Of a stretch of 64,000 bases of DNA, positions 1-11,129 are shown one piece after another. How positions within the stretch are numbered: position 1 is the first letter of the stretch; each line of letters begins with the position of its first letter. The stretch lies in the NCBI GenBank assembly GCA_021521415.1, contig JAIQDT010000192.1:806001-870000 (forward strand). Reading direction: 5' to 3'. The DNA is from Bidens hawaiensis. Its lineage: Eukaryota > Streptophyta > Magnoliopsida > Asterales > Asteraceae. Under the pieces are notes generated by a model that was given only the letters and a program-made list of their open reading frames with translations, had not been told where the DNA came from and did no database searches. The position numbers were made by a program, and so were the translations under genes.

Positions 1-1163
1 TTGAACAAATTAACTAAGTGCGAAAAAGAAGTAACAGAATAAGGAGGAAGACTTAGCAGCCATTTGAGTGCGGATCCTGTTAAAGTGGATCCAAAGCCTT
101 TGCATAGACAAGCCTCCTCGAGTCTTTCAAGAATTGGATTGATTTCCATCCTTTCCATATACTGAGCCACGTGCTCTTCCGGATCAGTGGTCCCATCATA
201 CACCTTCATGTTGGGGGTCTGAAATCATTCTGGGACTTCAGCATCACAAATAGGTGGAACAAATCAGGACAACTTGTGGCTTCCTTCTGGTATTTCAGGA
301 ATTGGACGGACCACTCCTGGCACGCTGGATATCATATCCTTAAGCTTCTGAAGTTCCTTAGCCATAGCCTGGTTGATACATGTATCCTGCATAGAGCCTA
401 GGTTAGTGTGTAAGGATATATAATTATACATGTTACCTCTCGGTTGATTGAACGTTGGCATCCCACAAGTGTAGCCAAGATAAGAAGCATCTGCTATTGG
501 AGTTGGTCCACCATAGACAATGGTTTGCATGGGGATTATGTCTCCTTCATGAACCTCTGAGGATCTTTGATGTTGCACCCCTGAGGATCCTTGATTCTGC
601 CATAAGGATCCTTGGTGATACATCCCAGAGGATCCTGGTTGAAGGAACGAGGATCCTTGAGCTTGCTGACCCATGGATCCCTGTTGAAGGATAGATGATC
701 CTTGTTGAAGGAACGAGGATCCTTGAGTTTGCTTACCCATGGACCCCTGTTGAAGGATAGCTGATCCTTGTTGAAGGAACGAGGATCCTTGAGTCTGTTG
801 AGCCACAGATCCTGGCGTAGTGAAATCCAGAATCCTTGGCATCAAAGGAGTCTGATCCTACAGTGGCCTCTTTTTCTTCTTGAGATCTTCTATCTCACGA
901 AGGATCTTCTGATTAGTCTTGTTCTGCTGCTCCATGTACGCCTTAACCTGTGAAAACATAGCAGAAACATCATTGTTAGAGTTAACCACCGAAGTGGCAG
1001 CAGTGGTTTTCGAGCTCTGAAACATTGGTAATTGCGTCTTGTTTCCAGCAGCAATAGCCCTTGGTGCTCCCGCAAGTGGAGGAGGCATTGGTAGTGAGGA
1101 TCTCGGTGGGTGAGAAACTGATGAAGGCATGGTTGATGAAGCAGAAGATTGTTGAGAAGCCAT
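1..1163 (-). pseudogene. gag: gag of E1, broken by in-frame stops and cut by the window edge
   Basis: The start codon at 1163 begins MASQQSS and lies 66 bp after the primer site. The N-terminal part is Ser/Pro rich, then a helix near 858-960 reads FSQVKAYMEQQNKTNQKI. The frame meets a TAG at 855-857. It continues in the same frame through a repeat-rich section (573-845), then hits TGA codons near 262 and 229 before the conserved gag segment FQTPNMKVYDG, which is typical of plant Tat/Athila gag. At the two TGA sites fragment E2 has arginine, so CGA to TGA (CpG decay) is the likely cause. Gag forms the virus-like particle. No capsid-proximal zinc knuckle or pol is in the window. Confidence 0.75.
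573..845 (-). repeat. In-frame tandem repeat in E1 gag, rich in GGATCC
   Basis: Degenerate units encode variants of QGSSFLQQGS and QGSSILQQGS, separated by MGKQT or MGQQA. Nearly every unit carries GGATCC or a one-base variant. The repeat keeps the gag frame, so it is a protein-level repeat of Gln/Gly/Ser type. The E2 copy has scattered GGATCC words but not this regular array. Confidence 0.75.
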
Positions 1164-1228
1164 TGATGGTGTTATGGGTATGAAAGGTTGAATATTGATA
1201 AGGTATATTCTGGATTATAGCACCAATT

Positions 1229-1246
1229 GCCCCACGGTGGGCGCCA
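1229..1246 (-). promoter_or_regulatory. Primer-binding site of E1
   Basis: The minus strand reads TGGCGCCCACCGTGGGGC, three bases (ATT) after the LTR end. TGGCGCC-type primer sites are characteristic of plant Tat/Athila Ty3/gypsy elements, which prime from a tRNA other than initiator methionine. Confidence 0.8.
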
Positions 1247-1249
1247 AAT

Positions 1250-1885
1250 TGTTTTGGAAAAAAATCCGCTAAGGATAATGTATCCAAATATGTTATGTGA
1301 GGATTAGTGCTATAATGATAAAAATGAATATGCAAGCGAAATAATGATGAACACAATGATTTGTTACGAGGAAAAGCCCTTGATCTTGGTCGGATCGCCG
1401 GCACAAAAACCCCGGGTGATGACAAATCGTCTATCACCACTTTATTAATCAAAAAATCGGGTTACAATAGTGGAGATTATGATCAGTATTACATTGATTT
1501 CTAAGTGTGTGTGTGTGTGTATTGCTGTTGTATTCGCAGTGGATTGTGTATGTTCTTCCTAGCTGATCATAGCCTCTATATATACATGAAATACAAATAA
1601 GTAAAATCCTATTTTTTAGCCACTAATCAAGTCATTCCTTCATTGTAATTGTTTCCTTAATTATCCACGCGGTTTGTTGACTTGATTGCGAGATTATAGG
1701 TTGGACATGGTAACTATCCTTTATACCTGCCAAAAATATCAAGATAACAAAGGAAAATCGTTAATAAATAATAAGTACTGAGGATCATTGATCCTGACAG
1801 GGTCTGCAACATATTCTAAGGATAATCGATCCATATTATATGCCAGGATAACATATCCACAGTGTCAAATTTTCGTGCACTAACA
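1250..1885 (-). repeat. 5' LTR of E1 (636 bp)
   Basis: Bounded by TG...CA ends and followed directly by the primer-binding site on the minus strand. It contains a GT microsatellite near 1505-1520 and a TATA box. A 156-codon open frame on the minus strand inside it has no recognisable domain and is taken as chance. Confidence 0.8.
1577..1584 (-). promoter_or_regulatory. TATA box of the E1 LTR
   Basis: The minus strand reads TATATATAG, about 300 bp into the LTR from its 5' end. This is the usual place for the U3 promoter. Transcription would be expected to start about 30 bp downstream, near 1545. Inferred from sequence only. Confidence 0.55.
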
Positions 1886-1886
1886 G

Positions 1887-3311
1887 TATGGACAGGAAAA
1901 ATTTACCAAGTGGAAAGTACTCTTTGAAGCAGCAGTATGCTACAATGATGTAGATATGTGGAACTCCATCAAGAATGGACCACATGACAACAATGAAGGT
2001 GCAAATGCAAATGCAACCGTTGCTGTAAGAGAAAGATTGAGAAAGGTGGATGATAGGGCCTTAGCTATGATTAAGCTAGGATTGTCTTGGGAAATTTTGA
2101 CCAAGGTGGCACATCATACAACTGCCAAAACAATGTATGATGCCATCCTTAAGATGTATGAGGGGAATACTGAGCTGAAGAACATAAAGAAGCAAAGATT
2201 GAAGCAACAGTTGGAAAGGTTCAAGTATAAGGAGGGTGAAAGATTGAAATCAATTCTAGAACGATTTCTAGCTATTGTGAATCAGTTGAGGACAACTGAT
2301 TATGTCATGACTGATCTTGATCTGAATACCAAGCTGCTCAATTCAATACCCAAAGAATGGTATAGTGCCTGCAAATTAATCCTTCAAAAGCCAAATTTCA
2401 ATGAGGTATGCTTCCTTCAAGCTGCAGAAATAGAAATGATTAAGAATGAAATGATCAAAGAAGAGAAGGCATGTTTTCAAGTAACCAATGCTCTCATTCC
2501 ACCTAAGGGGAACTTGTAAACCAAAAACCATAAACAGATTCCCATCATTGAAGAACCAAATGAGCATGGTGTTGATACACCTAAGGCTTTTGTTGGTGGT
2601 AGTTCAAGCAACTCACAAAACCAGCAGAGGTTTAATGTCCAACTCTTGGAAGAACATGATTCACCCTCAATGGCTAGTGGTCATACACCTTTTGTGGGTG
2701 GTAATGGAAGTCATGGATCAGATTATCATGGTTTACTCTCAATGTTCACTGAATCCAATAATGCTTTTGTTGTAAAAAACATGGTTCATACAAGCATTGT
2801 TCAAGATGATTTGGAGCAAATTGATGCAGATGATTTAGTATACATGGATTTGAAATGGCAAGCAGCCATGTTGGCTCTAAGAAGCAAAAGGCTATATAAC
2901 AGGACTGGTAGATCTCTTCTATCAGGACCAAATGAAAGAATTTGTTTTGATAAGTCTAAAGCCATTTGCTATAACTGGCAACAACCTGGTCACTTTGCCA
3001 GAGAACGCAACATGCCAAGAAACTTTCAGATGAACCAATGTCAGAATCAACCAACAAATCAGCAACATCAATATCAACAGTTTCAACAGACTTCAAGGAA
3101 CAACAACTTCAATAACAACAACTCAAACAATTATAATCCCAATCTCAACAACTTCCAACAGCCTCCAATGAACAATATTCAACAAGTTGTGCCACAGAAT
3201 CAAGGCTTTCAAAGGAACAACAATCAGAATCTTCAAACTGTTCCAAACAATTTAGTTCCAACCAACCAAAATCAACCTAGAAATCAAGGTGGCTGTAACT
3301 TCACAACATGA
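1887..3311 (+). pseudogene. gag: Copia gag of element A (partial)
   Basis: The frame is already open where E1 ends (FTKWKVLFEAAVCYND...), so the N-terminus is lost. A single TAA at 2517-2519 interrupts it, and the frame then continues to 3311. The central region matches the retrotransposon gag helical core (WEILTKV...TMYDAILKMYEG...LKQQLERFKYKEGE). The zinc knuckle near 2959-3010 is AICYNWQQPGHFARERN: the second Cys is Trp and the fourth is Arg, so RNA packaging through it would be lost. A Asn/Gln-rich tail follows (3030-3290). A frameshift near 3288 moves protease into another frame. Confidence 0.85.
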
Positions 3312-4835
3312 GGGTAATTTTGATTGGAATAATCATGAAGAAGACATTGCAGATGACATCAAGAGGGCAAATGTGGCATTTATGGCCTTGATTGAAAAAG
3401 AAGTTGGATCATCATCTCAGGAACAGTCCACTCCACTGAATGACATATGGTACATGGATAGTGGATGTTCTAGGCACATGACTTGTGACAGGAGGTAACT
3501 GGTTAATTATGAAGAAAAGTTAGAAGGTCCTGTGGCGTTTGGAAGTGATGAAAACGGTGGAAGGATAGTTGGGAAAGGAATTTTAACAAATGGAAAAGTT
3601 TCATTTGATAATGTGTTTCATGTTGAGGGTTTACAATACCATCTGCTGAGCATATCACAAATGTGTGATAAGGGATACAAAGTTGGTTTTGATGACTTAC
3701 ACTGTTTCATCTTAAAACCAGAATTTGTAATCCCACCTGAAATGATTATGATGATGGCCCATAGAAATGGCAACCTATATGATCTCAACATGAAGGAAGC
3801 TGTTTCAAGAAGTGGTACATGTTTTGTTTCCAAAGACACTGAAAATGAGTCAAAATTGTGGCACAAGAAACTATGTCATGTGAATCTGAAGAATATGAAC
3901 AAACTTGTTAAGGGTGAGCATGTCATTGGCTTACCTACAAGAGAGTTCAAATTGGAAGAACATTGCAGTTCATGTCAAAAGGGCAAACAGCATAAATTCT
4001 CTCATAAGACAAAGATCATCAACTCAATTGATCAAGCATTTGAGTTACTTCACATGGATCTTTTTGGTCCTGTGAGTGTGCCAAGTATAAGGAAGAAAAG
4101 ATATTGTCTTGTGATCATTGATGATTATTCAAGATATACTTGGGTTTATTTCCTAAGTACAAAGGATGAGACTGCAGAATTGATTAAGGGCTGTGTGACA
4201 ATGATTGAGAACAAACTGAATAAGAAAGTTAAAATAATGAGAAGTGACAATGGTACAGAGTTCAAAAATAGAGTCATGGAAGAATTCTGCACAGAAAAGG
4301 AAATATTTCAGCTGTTCTCAGCTCCTAGAACTCCTGAACAAAATGGTGTTGCAGAAAGAAGAAATAGAACACTCATTGAAGCTGCAAGAACCATGATAGC
4401 AGTTTCAAATATACAAGTTACATTTTGGCTGAAGCCATCAATACTGCCTGCTATGTTCAGAACAGGGTACTTATTAACAAAAGGCATAACAAGACACCAT
4501 ATGAAATTTTCAACAATAGAAAGCCTTATATCAAGTTTTTCAAGCCCTTTGGATGCAAATGTTTTCTTCTGAACACCAGGGATTACTTGAACAAGTTTCA
4601 AACTAAATCCTTGGATTGCTTCTTTGTTGGATATTCAGCACACTCAAAAGCCTACAGAGTATATGTGAAAGACCATATGAGTGTTATTGAATCATCTGAC
4701 ATCATCTTTAATGAGAATCAGTTCAACACAGTTGATGGTGCAGCATGGCTGTTTGATCATGAAAAATTGATAAGGTCTTTCAAGATTTATCCTGAAGACT
4801 TCGATGACTCATTCTACAAGACCAGTGTATTTTAA
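3289..4835 (+). pseudogene. pol: Copia protease and integrase of element A
   Basis: The protease active site WYMDSGCSRHMTCD sits near 3448-3490. A TAA at 3496-3498 replaces a sense codon. The same frame then continues through the GAG-pre-integrase zinc-binding segment (LWHKKLCHVNLKNMNKL and HCSSCQKGKQH) into the integrase core. All three catalytic acidic positions are visible: LHMDLFGPVS, RSDNGTEF and EQNGVAERRN. A frameshift near 4430-4445 moves to the frame starting MAEAINTACYVQN, which carries the integrase C-terminal part to 4835. A linker continues with further stops to about 5330. Integrase would join the cDNA to the host chromosome. Confidence 0.85.
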
Positions 4836-5336
4836 GAGAAAAATAAAAAAACATTGGACTTAGAAGGGTTATGGAAGAAGGTTTCTAGCAAAGAAAAGGA
4901 GTATACATTTATCAAGGGTATCTCAAATGACATTTTTGACGACGAACAAGATCATGCAGATCTCAATCATGACAATCATGAAGTAGAAAATGATTAAGTT
5001 CAGACTGAGGAGACCCCAAGCAACCAAAAAACTGAAGAAGATTGTGACTACTGCAAGATTTCAACATTTGTTTGAAAGCTTGAATATTGGAAACAATGGT
5101 GCATCTACCTCAAGACAGAACATTGAAGAAGCACCAGAGTTTCATGATGCTGAAACAGAATTGATAATTGAAGAACCAGATGGCAACGAATCAAATCTTG
5201 ACATAAATATGTCTGCAGATATGATAGTTCAAACCCCTTATGTTGAAAAGAATCATCCCTCTAAAAACATCATTGGAGATATAAATGAAAGAGTTACTAG
5301 AAGTCATTCTGAATCAGCAAACATCTGTTTATACTC

Positions 5337-6733
5337 TTGCTTTCTATCCCAATAGAACCAAAGAACATTGTTCAAGCACTAAAGGACAGTTGTTGGGTGG
5401 AGGCAATGCAGAAGGAACTGGCACAGTTCAGAGATCTACATGTCTGGGATCTTGTTGACAGGCCAAGGAAGAAATCTGCAATTGGCACAAAATGGGTTTT
5501 CAGAAACAAAAGGGATGAGAGGGGTATTGTGATTAAGAACAAGGCTAGACTTGTGGCATTGGGATGCCTTTAAAAAGAAGGAATAGACTTTGAGGAAGTC
5601 TTTGCACCAGTTGCAAGACTTGAGGCAATCAGAATCTTTCTTGCATATACTACCTTAAAGAACATTAAGGTGTTCCAGCTTGATGTAAAGTCTGCATTAC
5701 TAAAAGGAAAGATTGATGAAGAGGTGTATGTTGCTCAACCACAAGGTTTTGAAGATCCAATGTATCCAAACAGGGTGTATAAACTAAATAAAGCCCTTTA
5801 TGGATTGCATCTGGCTCCTAGAGAATGGTATGATGAGCTGTCAAATCATCTTCTTGAAAATGATTTCAAAAGAGGAGCCATTGACAAGACACTCTTCTAC
5901 AAAAGAAAGGGATCAAACTTGCTGCTATTACAAGTCTATGTTGATGATATCATCTTTGGTTCAACAAATGAACAAATGTGCATGGAGTTTGAAGGGGTAA
6001 TGAATCCAAATACAACATGAGTTCAATGGGGGAAATGAATTTTTTTCATGGATTGCAAGTTCAACAAAAAACTGATGGGATCTTCATCTACCAGTCTAAG
6101 TATGTGCAGGACATCATAGACAAATTCAAATGCAATGATTTGAAGACTGCTTCAACTCTTATGGATACAAAAGAAAAGATGGTAGCTAATGAAAAGGGGG
6201 AGCCAGTAGATGAACATGTATACAGAGCAAAGATTGGGTCTCTGATGTATCTTACTGCTTCAAGACCAGATATCATGTTTGTTGTATGTGTCTATGCAAG
6301 ATTCCAAGCAAGTCCAAAAGTCTTCCACATGAATGCTGTTCAGAGAATTTTTAGATATTTGAAGGGTAGACCAGACTTAGAAATTTGGTATCTAAAGAAC
6401 CAATCTTTTACCTTATTTCCTACACAGAGAGTGATTATGATGGCTGCAACATGAGTAGGAAGTCAACCTCAGGTGGATGTCAATTTTTGGGTGAAAGGCT
6501 AGTGTCTTGGAAATGAAAGAAGTAGACTACTGTCTCAATCTCAACTGCTGAAGCTGAATACATTGCTGCATCTGCTTGCTGTGCACAAGTTCTATGGATT
6601 CAGAACCAGATGCTGGATTATGAGAGTTGACACAAGTGACAACTTGGCTGAGTTATTCACTTAGCCACTTGACAGAACCAGATTCAACTTTCTTTTGAAA
6701 GCTCTAGGTATGATCAACTCAGATGAGGTCTGA
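5337..6733 (+). pseudogene. pol: Copia reverse transcriptase and RNase H of element A
   Basis: RT starts around KDSCWVEAMQKELAQF and includes WVFRNKRDERG, a TAA at 5571-5573, FQLDVKSALLKGKIDEEVYV, and the catalytic YVDD in QVYVDDIIFGS near 5935-5965. Frameshifts occur near 6003 and 6415. RNase H reads SRKSTSGGCQFLGE, then SAEAEYIA-like sequence in broken frames. Compared with B, about 150 bp is missing near 6620 (between MLDYE and the DTSDNLAE block). The gene ends at a TGA at 6731-6733 after MINSDEV. Confidence 0.85.
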
Positions 6734-8690
6734 TTGAGGATTTGTGCTTAGTGTGTGTCTCTGTGTGCTAATTAACTATTCTTGATAGAGGACACATACT
6801 TTGAATGTTGAATGAATATGTTATGAATATGTTACTTGTTTACTGTTAACTTATTAGTGTTTAAGTGAGTATCTGTGCTATTTATGTGTCATTGATGCTA
6901 ATGATTGATTATCAGTTAACTGTTTTGATGTTATGATAAGTAGTTTGATCTGTCTAGGTGAATTAAATGCTTATCTGATATCATGAGTAATCACTTGATT
7001 ATGATTGCTTGAATATGTGTGTTATCTGATCATCTTGATATTATTAGGATAGGATAGACTATGAATGCTAAGTATGTCTACTTGTTTTGATGATGTTGAG
7101 TATGATTAAGATTTGAATATGTTCCAACTGTTTGTGTCAGAATGAATTTTATGTCAAAATAAATGATAAAATAAATTTTCTAATAAATTTTTCATAAATA
7201 CTTTATTTTGGTCAAAACATGAGCAAGTTGTTAGTGGTGCTGAGATATGATAATACTATTCAGTTCAAGCTTTAAAGAAGATTAAAATGATTTTAATTGA
7301 AAAGTCTCAAGAGTTACTTTTGCTAAAAATTATATCGTTTGCTCAAGTTGGAAATGCATATACTTGTATATGTTGGTCCTGTCATCTGGTTTCAGACAGA
7401 TAAGATAGCCATTAACCTGAAAAACTGAAGGCATTTGGGGCAATCTGTAACTTGTTTTCTATTCCTTCACTTAAATCTATGTCAATAGCTCTGACTTTGA
7501 AATAACTATATTCACAATGTATGTTTGGTCCTGTTGACCACTTGTGGTCAAACAGAATAGCCATTTACCTGCCAATTAAGAGACATTGGGGTGATTGAAT
7601 ATTAAACTGAATATTTGGGAAATGATAGTACATTGACTACTTAGCCAATCATATGGATTTAATAGGCTGAAAAGACCTTAGTATAGTCATTAACATGTAT
7701 GGTTGCTTTCTCATGATGTGTAAAATCTAAGGTGATATAAACATAATGAATATGCTAATCTTTATGTGGAGATATATAGTTGTCTTTGCATGTCTCAAGA
7801 TAAATCTCTCCAAATTATAGGCAAAAAAGTGATTATCCAGTCATACACAAGCCTGTTGTTATTTGGTCAACCAAAAATGAAACATCTTTAGAATGACAAA
7901 GAACATGCTTTAAGAAAATTTGAGAAAATATCAAAAACAAGGGGAAGAATGAACAAATCAACCAAAAGTTGATATGTGTTTTAAATATTTTATCAAACAA
8001 GAGGGTTAAAATCAGAACTATCGAGATGTTGAAAAAATCTGTTTCATCATGAATGAAAGGCCTGTTTGTTAACAGTAAGTCCAACGTTCAACCTCAATAT
8101 ATGTTTGATTCTCAAAAATACAAAAAAAAAACCAATAAGTTATGTCATTCAGAAACAATGTTTTGACCAAATAGAGGAGGTTGGAGTCAAATTGGGGTGA
8201 TCTGGAGAAAGCCAAATAAGTTTTGAGAGGAGATATGAGGCATCATAGCACAGTTTTGACCATTAATGTATTATGTTACTAATTGAACTTTAATCGTATC
8301 ACCAAAGAGCTGAAATTCATGCTAAGTCTAGACCTGCTGTTAACCTATCTATGTTGTCATAATAATGTTTAGAATGAAGTATTGAGAAAGCTACTTAATC
8401 AATATGATCTCATTCCTGAGATCTTTTCAGTTTATAAAAGAAATTGTTTTGAATTGAAACATAACTGAAATTTGATCTCTAAATGCACATTTTCCTCTTA
8501 AACTATGATTTCTAATGATACATAACTGACAAATGTCTTTGATAATTGGTTTAAGTCAAAAACTTTTGCATTTTTGCCTTTAATAGGTTGAATATGTTAG
8601 TTCAGGTAAGGTTTGATGTTCTCTAACCTTTCCGGGCACAAAGCAGTTGAATATGTAATTTGAATATGTTTTAGCATTTAGGGTTTCTAG
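6734..8690 (+). other. Non-coding spacer of element A downstream of RNase H
   Basis: About 1.95 kb with no plausible ORF. It is AT-rich with many TTGAATATGTTA words. It holds blocks that recur in B (34640-36515, opposite strand) and C (53500-54815, opposite strand). These include two copies of a GGTCCTGT...AGCCATT.ACCTG...TTGGGG block (about 7370-7445 and 7520-7600), a CATACACAAGCC block (7838-7853), a GTCCAACGTTCAACCT block (8068-8096) and a GGGGTGATCTGGAGAAAGCC block (8196-8215). In B and C, ORF3 lies beyond this spacer. In A it ends at the LTR remnant. Confidence 0.7.
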
Positions 8691-9086
8691 AAGGAATGAC
8701 AGCTTTCCAAGGGTGTCAGGCCTATACAAGGAATAAATATGGCACACCTGGGACAGCGGCTGAATACGATACTAAGTGAGAACATTTATTGAGAGACAAC
8801 CGTTCTTAGAATTGTACGGACATAACTTTCCTATCAAGAAACCCTAAATCAATTATCCTTTTGTATGATTAACTTTGTAAGAATGGAAATCTTTTGATTG
8901 AATCTTGTGTGTGTTAGCTACCTTTGATTATTGATAGCAACCACCCTGTTTATTATTGATTCCGCCTTTAATAAACAGTAATTTTTCTAAATATAGCAAC
9001 CCGTCATTAACTCCTTTGTCGACACATTTATTTGTGTGAGTTATGACATGATTTGAGTAAGATCCAGCTGAAATCGGGGACCTGAC
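8690..9086 (+). repeat. Remnant 3' LTR of element A
   Basis: From about 8690 the sequence (TTTCTAGAAGGAATGACAGC) aligns with the part of B's LTR just upstream of its TATA box. It then follows B through R/U5 (for example the ATTGATTCCGCCTTTAATA block near 8960) to the terminal ACCTGACA at 9086. Most of U3 and the TG end are missing, so the left edge is a deletion junction and not a true LTR start. Confidence 0.6.
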
Positions 9087-9890
9087 ATATAAATCATTAG
9101 TTAACTTCTCAAATGATTTGCTACAAGAAAACTAGTTATTAAATAAATTTACTAAATGTGCATAAAAAGTAATATAATTATGAGGGACACTAAATACCCA
9201 TTTTAAGGCAGATCTCATAAGGGTTGATCCAAAGCCTTTTCATAAGCATGCGCCCTTTAGATCGGCCGAGACGGGTATGATCTCCATCCTTTCTTTATAT
9301 TGAGAAAAATCTTCTTTAGGATCCGTTATTCCCTCATAAAGCTTCATGTTGGGAGTTTGGAAGCGTTTCGAGATTTCAGCATCACATATTAGTGAAGCAA
9401 ACCTCGAAACCTTCGTACTTCCAGTAGACACCTCCGGTATAGGTTGAACTATGCCGAGTATGCTGGAAATCAAGTACTTCGGCTTTTGTCGATCCTTATC
9501 TATCGTAGTATTCATCCCTGTATCCTAAGATTTATTAGAAACTAAAATAGGATCCTAACTGATGTTACCGTTGTTTAGATCCTGATGTGATAATCCTGGG
9601 ATCCTTTAAGGGATCCTTGTTGCTATGTTCATGGCTGGTGATTCATGATTCTGAACTTCAGGCAGGGGATCCATTGAATAAAATCCTCAATGCTTTTTCC
9701 CTTGGGATCCTGATGTGCTGAGGTTTTCATTGCTTTTTCCCTGGATCTTGAAGCTTCAAAATTCAGCATTTTAGGCTGCAAGGTAGTTATTGAATACTTG
9801 GTTGGTATATTGTTGCTCTGTCATTGGCTTCCGGACATGATTAAACTAGTAAATTATGTCACTAGTCGAAACCATGATAGGATCCTCAAC
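9087..9890 (-). pseudogene. gag: E2: gag fragment of a second Tat-type element
   Basis: The minus-strand frame 9515-9240 reads FQTPNMKLYEGITDPKEDFS, closely matching E1 gag. It continues in degraded form past a stop to LTNDLY at 9087, where A's LTR begins, so A was inserted in this gag. To the right (9530-9890) there are scattered GGATCC words and stops but no clean N-terminus, primer site or LTR. The right limit against D is uncertain by about 100 bp. Confidence 0.65.
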
Positions 9891-10758
9891 ACGAGAAAAT
9901 GATGGATAAAGCAAGCAAATAGATGTATTAATAGTGACGTTAGATAATACAAATGCAAGTTCAGAATAAAAATTTTATCCTCTTTTCTTTTTCTTTCTTC
10001 TTCTCTCCTTTTACCCAATAAATATCGGTCTTCATTAGAGATATTCTTTATTGTTTCATAGTCCATTCCATGCCTTAAAGAGAAATGATTCTAGCATCTT
10101 TCCTTCTCAATTTTCCATCCTTGTCTTAATATTTTCCATATGTACATAAGTTAAGACAATCAAAGGTGAATTGTGTTCAACCTCTTTTTCTTTTTCGTTT
10201 TCTTCTTCACCTTCATCATCTTCCTCCATGTCAGATAGATCCTTAAATGCACCTATTTGTGGTTCATTAACGTCCATATTATCATTCAATTCATATTCCT
10301 TAGGTTTCGCCATTTGTAGAAGGATTGCATGAAAGGGTTCTTCAACTATTTTCTCCTTCTCTTTCTCAACATTCACTTTCTCTTTCAACACTTTTCTTTT
10401 CTTTATTGATTTTTCAAAATTTGTAATGTTTTGCTCATATCTTTTTCCCTTCCTTGCATAATTTAACATGTCAACAGGCCATTCCCTTTCAGCAGATTTT
10501 ATACTTTCCAAAAGATCAACAATCACCTTATCAGATGATGCTTTGGCCATTTCCTGTTGTATTCTTTTCGCATCATTATCAACTACCAACTTCCTATCAA
10601 GGATTTCTTCAATTATAGGTTCAGCAGTTGGTGTTGCCTCAGCAATTTCTTTTAAATTTTTCTCCTTCTTACCTTGAAATTTCTCCACTAAAACTGCTAG
10701 GGATTTTTCTGCATCTTCAGTTTCCTTTAACCTCAAGGGTCCCTCATGAACCTCTTGG
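9891..10758 (-). pseudogene. D, downstream half: charged coiled-coil ORF3 of a B-like copia element
   Basis: The minus-strand frame from 10758 to 10107 encodes a highly charged protein (LAVLVEKFQGKKEKNLKEIA...; KKRKVLKEKVNVEKEKEKI; DLSDMEEDDEGEEENEKEKE) predicted to be helical. There is no catalytic motif. The open frame continues into element C's insertion point: the other half of the gene lies at 62901-64000. The text just left of the insertion (10754-10758, CTTGG) pairs with GTTGG at 62901-62905 as the target duplication. Low-complexity sequence follows from 10106 down to 9891. I infer it belongs to a third-ORF region like that of B. Confidence 0.6.
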
Positions 10759-10880
10759 AGTAAGTTCCCAGCCAGATCTACACATGAGTATCTCGTACAC
10801 AGAGGGTGCGGAATCCCCTAGGTATACGATTACGAGTGTTTATACGAGACAACGAATCGAACACGTATAAAGAACAAACA
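10759..10880 (-). repeat. 3' LTR of C, distal piece
   Basis: Matches the start of C's 5' LTR at 60074-60197 (for example CGTATAAAGAACAAAC at both). It is cut at 10880 by element B and resumes at 43165. The first bases are AGTAAGTTCCC against TGTAGGTTTCC in the 5' LTR, so the LTR terminus is mutated. 10876-10880 (AAACA) is the B target duplication. Confidence 0.75.
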
Positions 10881-11129
10881 TGTCGGTCCCGATTGATCAC
10901 TCAATCCATCTATGTCGTAACCCACACAAAGAGTGTTGACAAGAAGGTTAACGACGCGGCTAGATTGGAGAAAAATAATAGTGTATTAAAGGCGGAATCA
11001 ATATCACACTAGTTGTTGCTTGAAGGACACAATAAAGACACACACACACAGATTCACTCAAAATATTTCCATAAATAGTAAGTCAATTACAAAAAGGAAA
11101 TCATTAGGGTTCTAAGAAAGGAATGATAT
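10881..11129 (-). repeat. 3' LTR of B, distal piece
   Basis: Aligns with 42026-42281, the matching end of B's 5' LTR, with 8 substitutions and one AC-repeat length change. It is cut at 11129/11130 by the Tekay element; the 5 bp GATAT (11125-11129) is repeated at 23951-23955. Confidence 0.9.

Larger units (their letters stand above)
1..1885 (-). mobile_element. E1: 5' part of a Tat-type Ty3/gypsy retrotransposon, truncated by the window edge
   Basis: Reading right to left, this shows a 5' LTR (1885 to 1250), a three-base spacer, a primer-binding site and a gag gene that runs off the window at base 1. The LTR starts TGTTAGTGC and ends CCAAAACA. At 1886 the sequence changes abruptly into the middle of a copia gag frame on the other strand, so E1 is inserted into element A. 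Its 3' half and the other copy of the target duplication (candidate gtatg, 1886-1890) lie outside the window. The Tat assignment rests on the TGGCGCC-type primer site and the gag sequence, and no pol is visible to confirm it. Confidence 0.8.
1886..9086 (+). mobile_element. A: decayed Ty1/copia (SIRE-like) retrotransposon lacking its 5' end
   Basis: Order on the plus strand: gag, protease, integrase, reverse transcriptase, RNase H, a long non-coding spacer and a remnant 3' LTR. This is the copia order, with integrase before RT. The left end is replaced by E1. The right end at 9086 reads GGGGACCTGACA and matches the 3' end of B's LTR in style (GGTACCGACA). Beyond it lies the gag of fragment E2, so A is inserted in E2. 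Many stops and frameshifts make it inactive. Compared with B it has no ORF3, and its LTR has lost most of U3. Confidence 0.85.
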
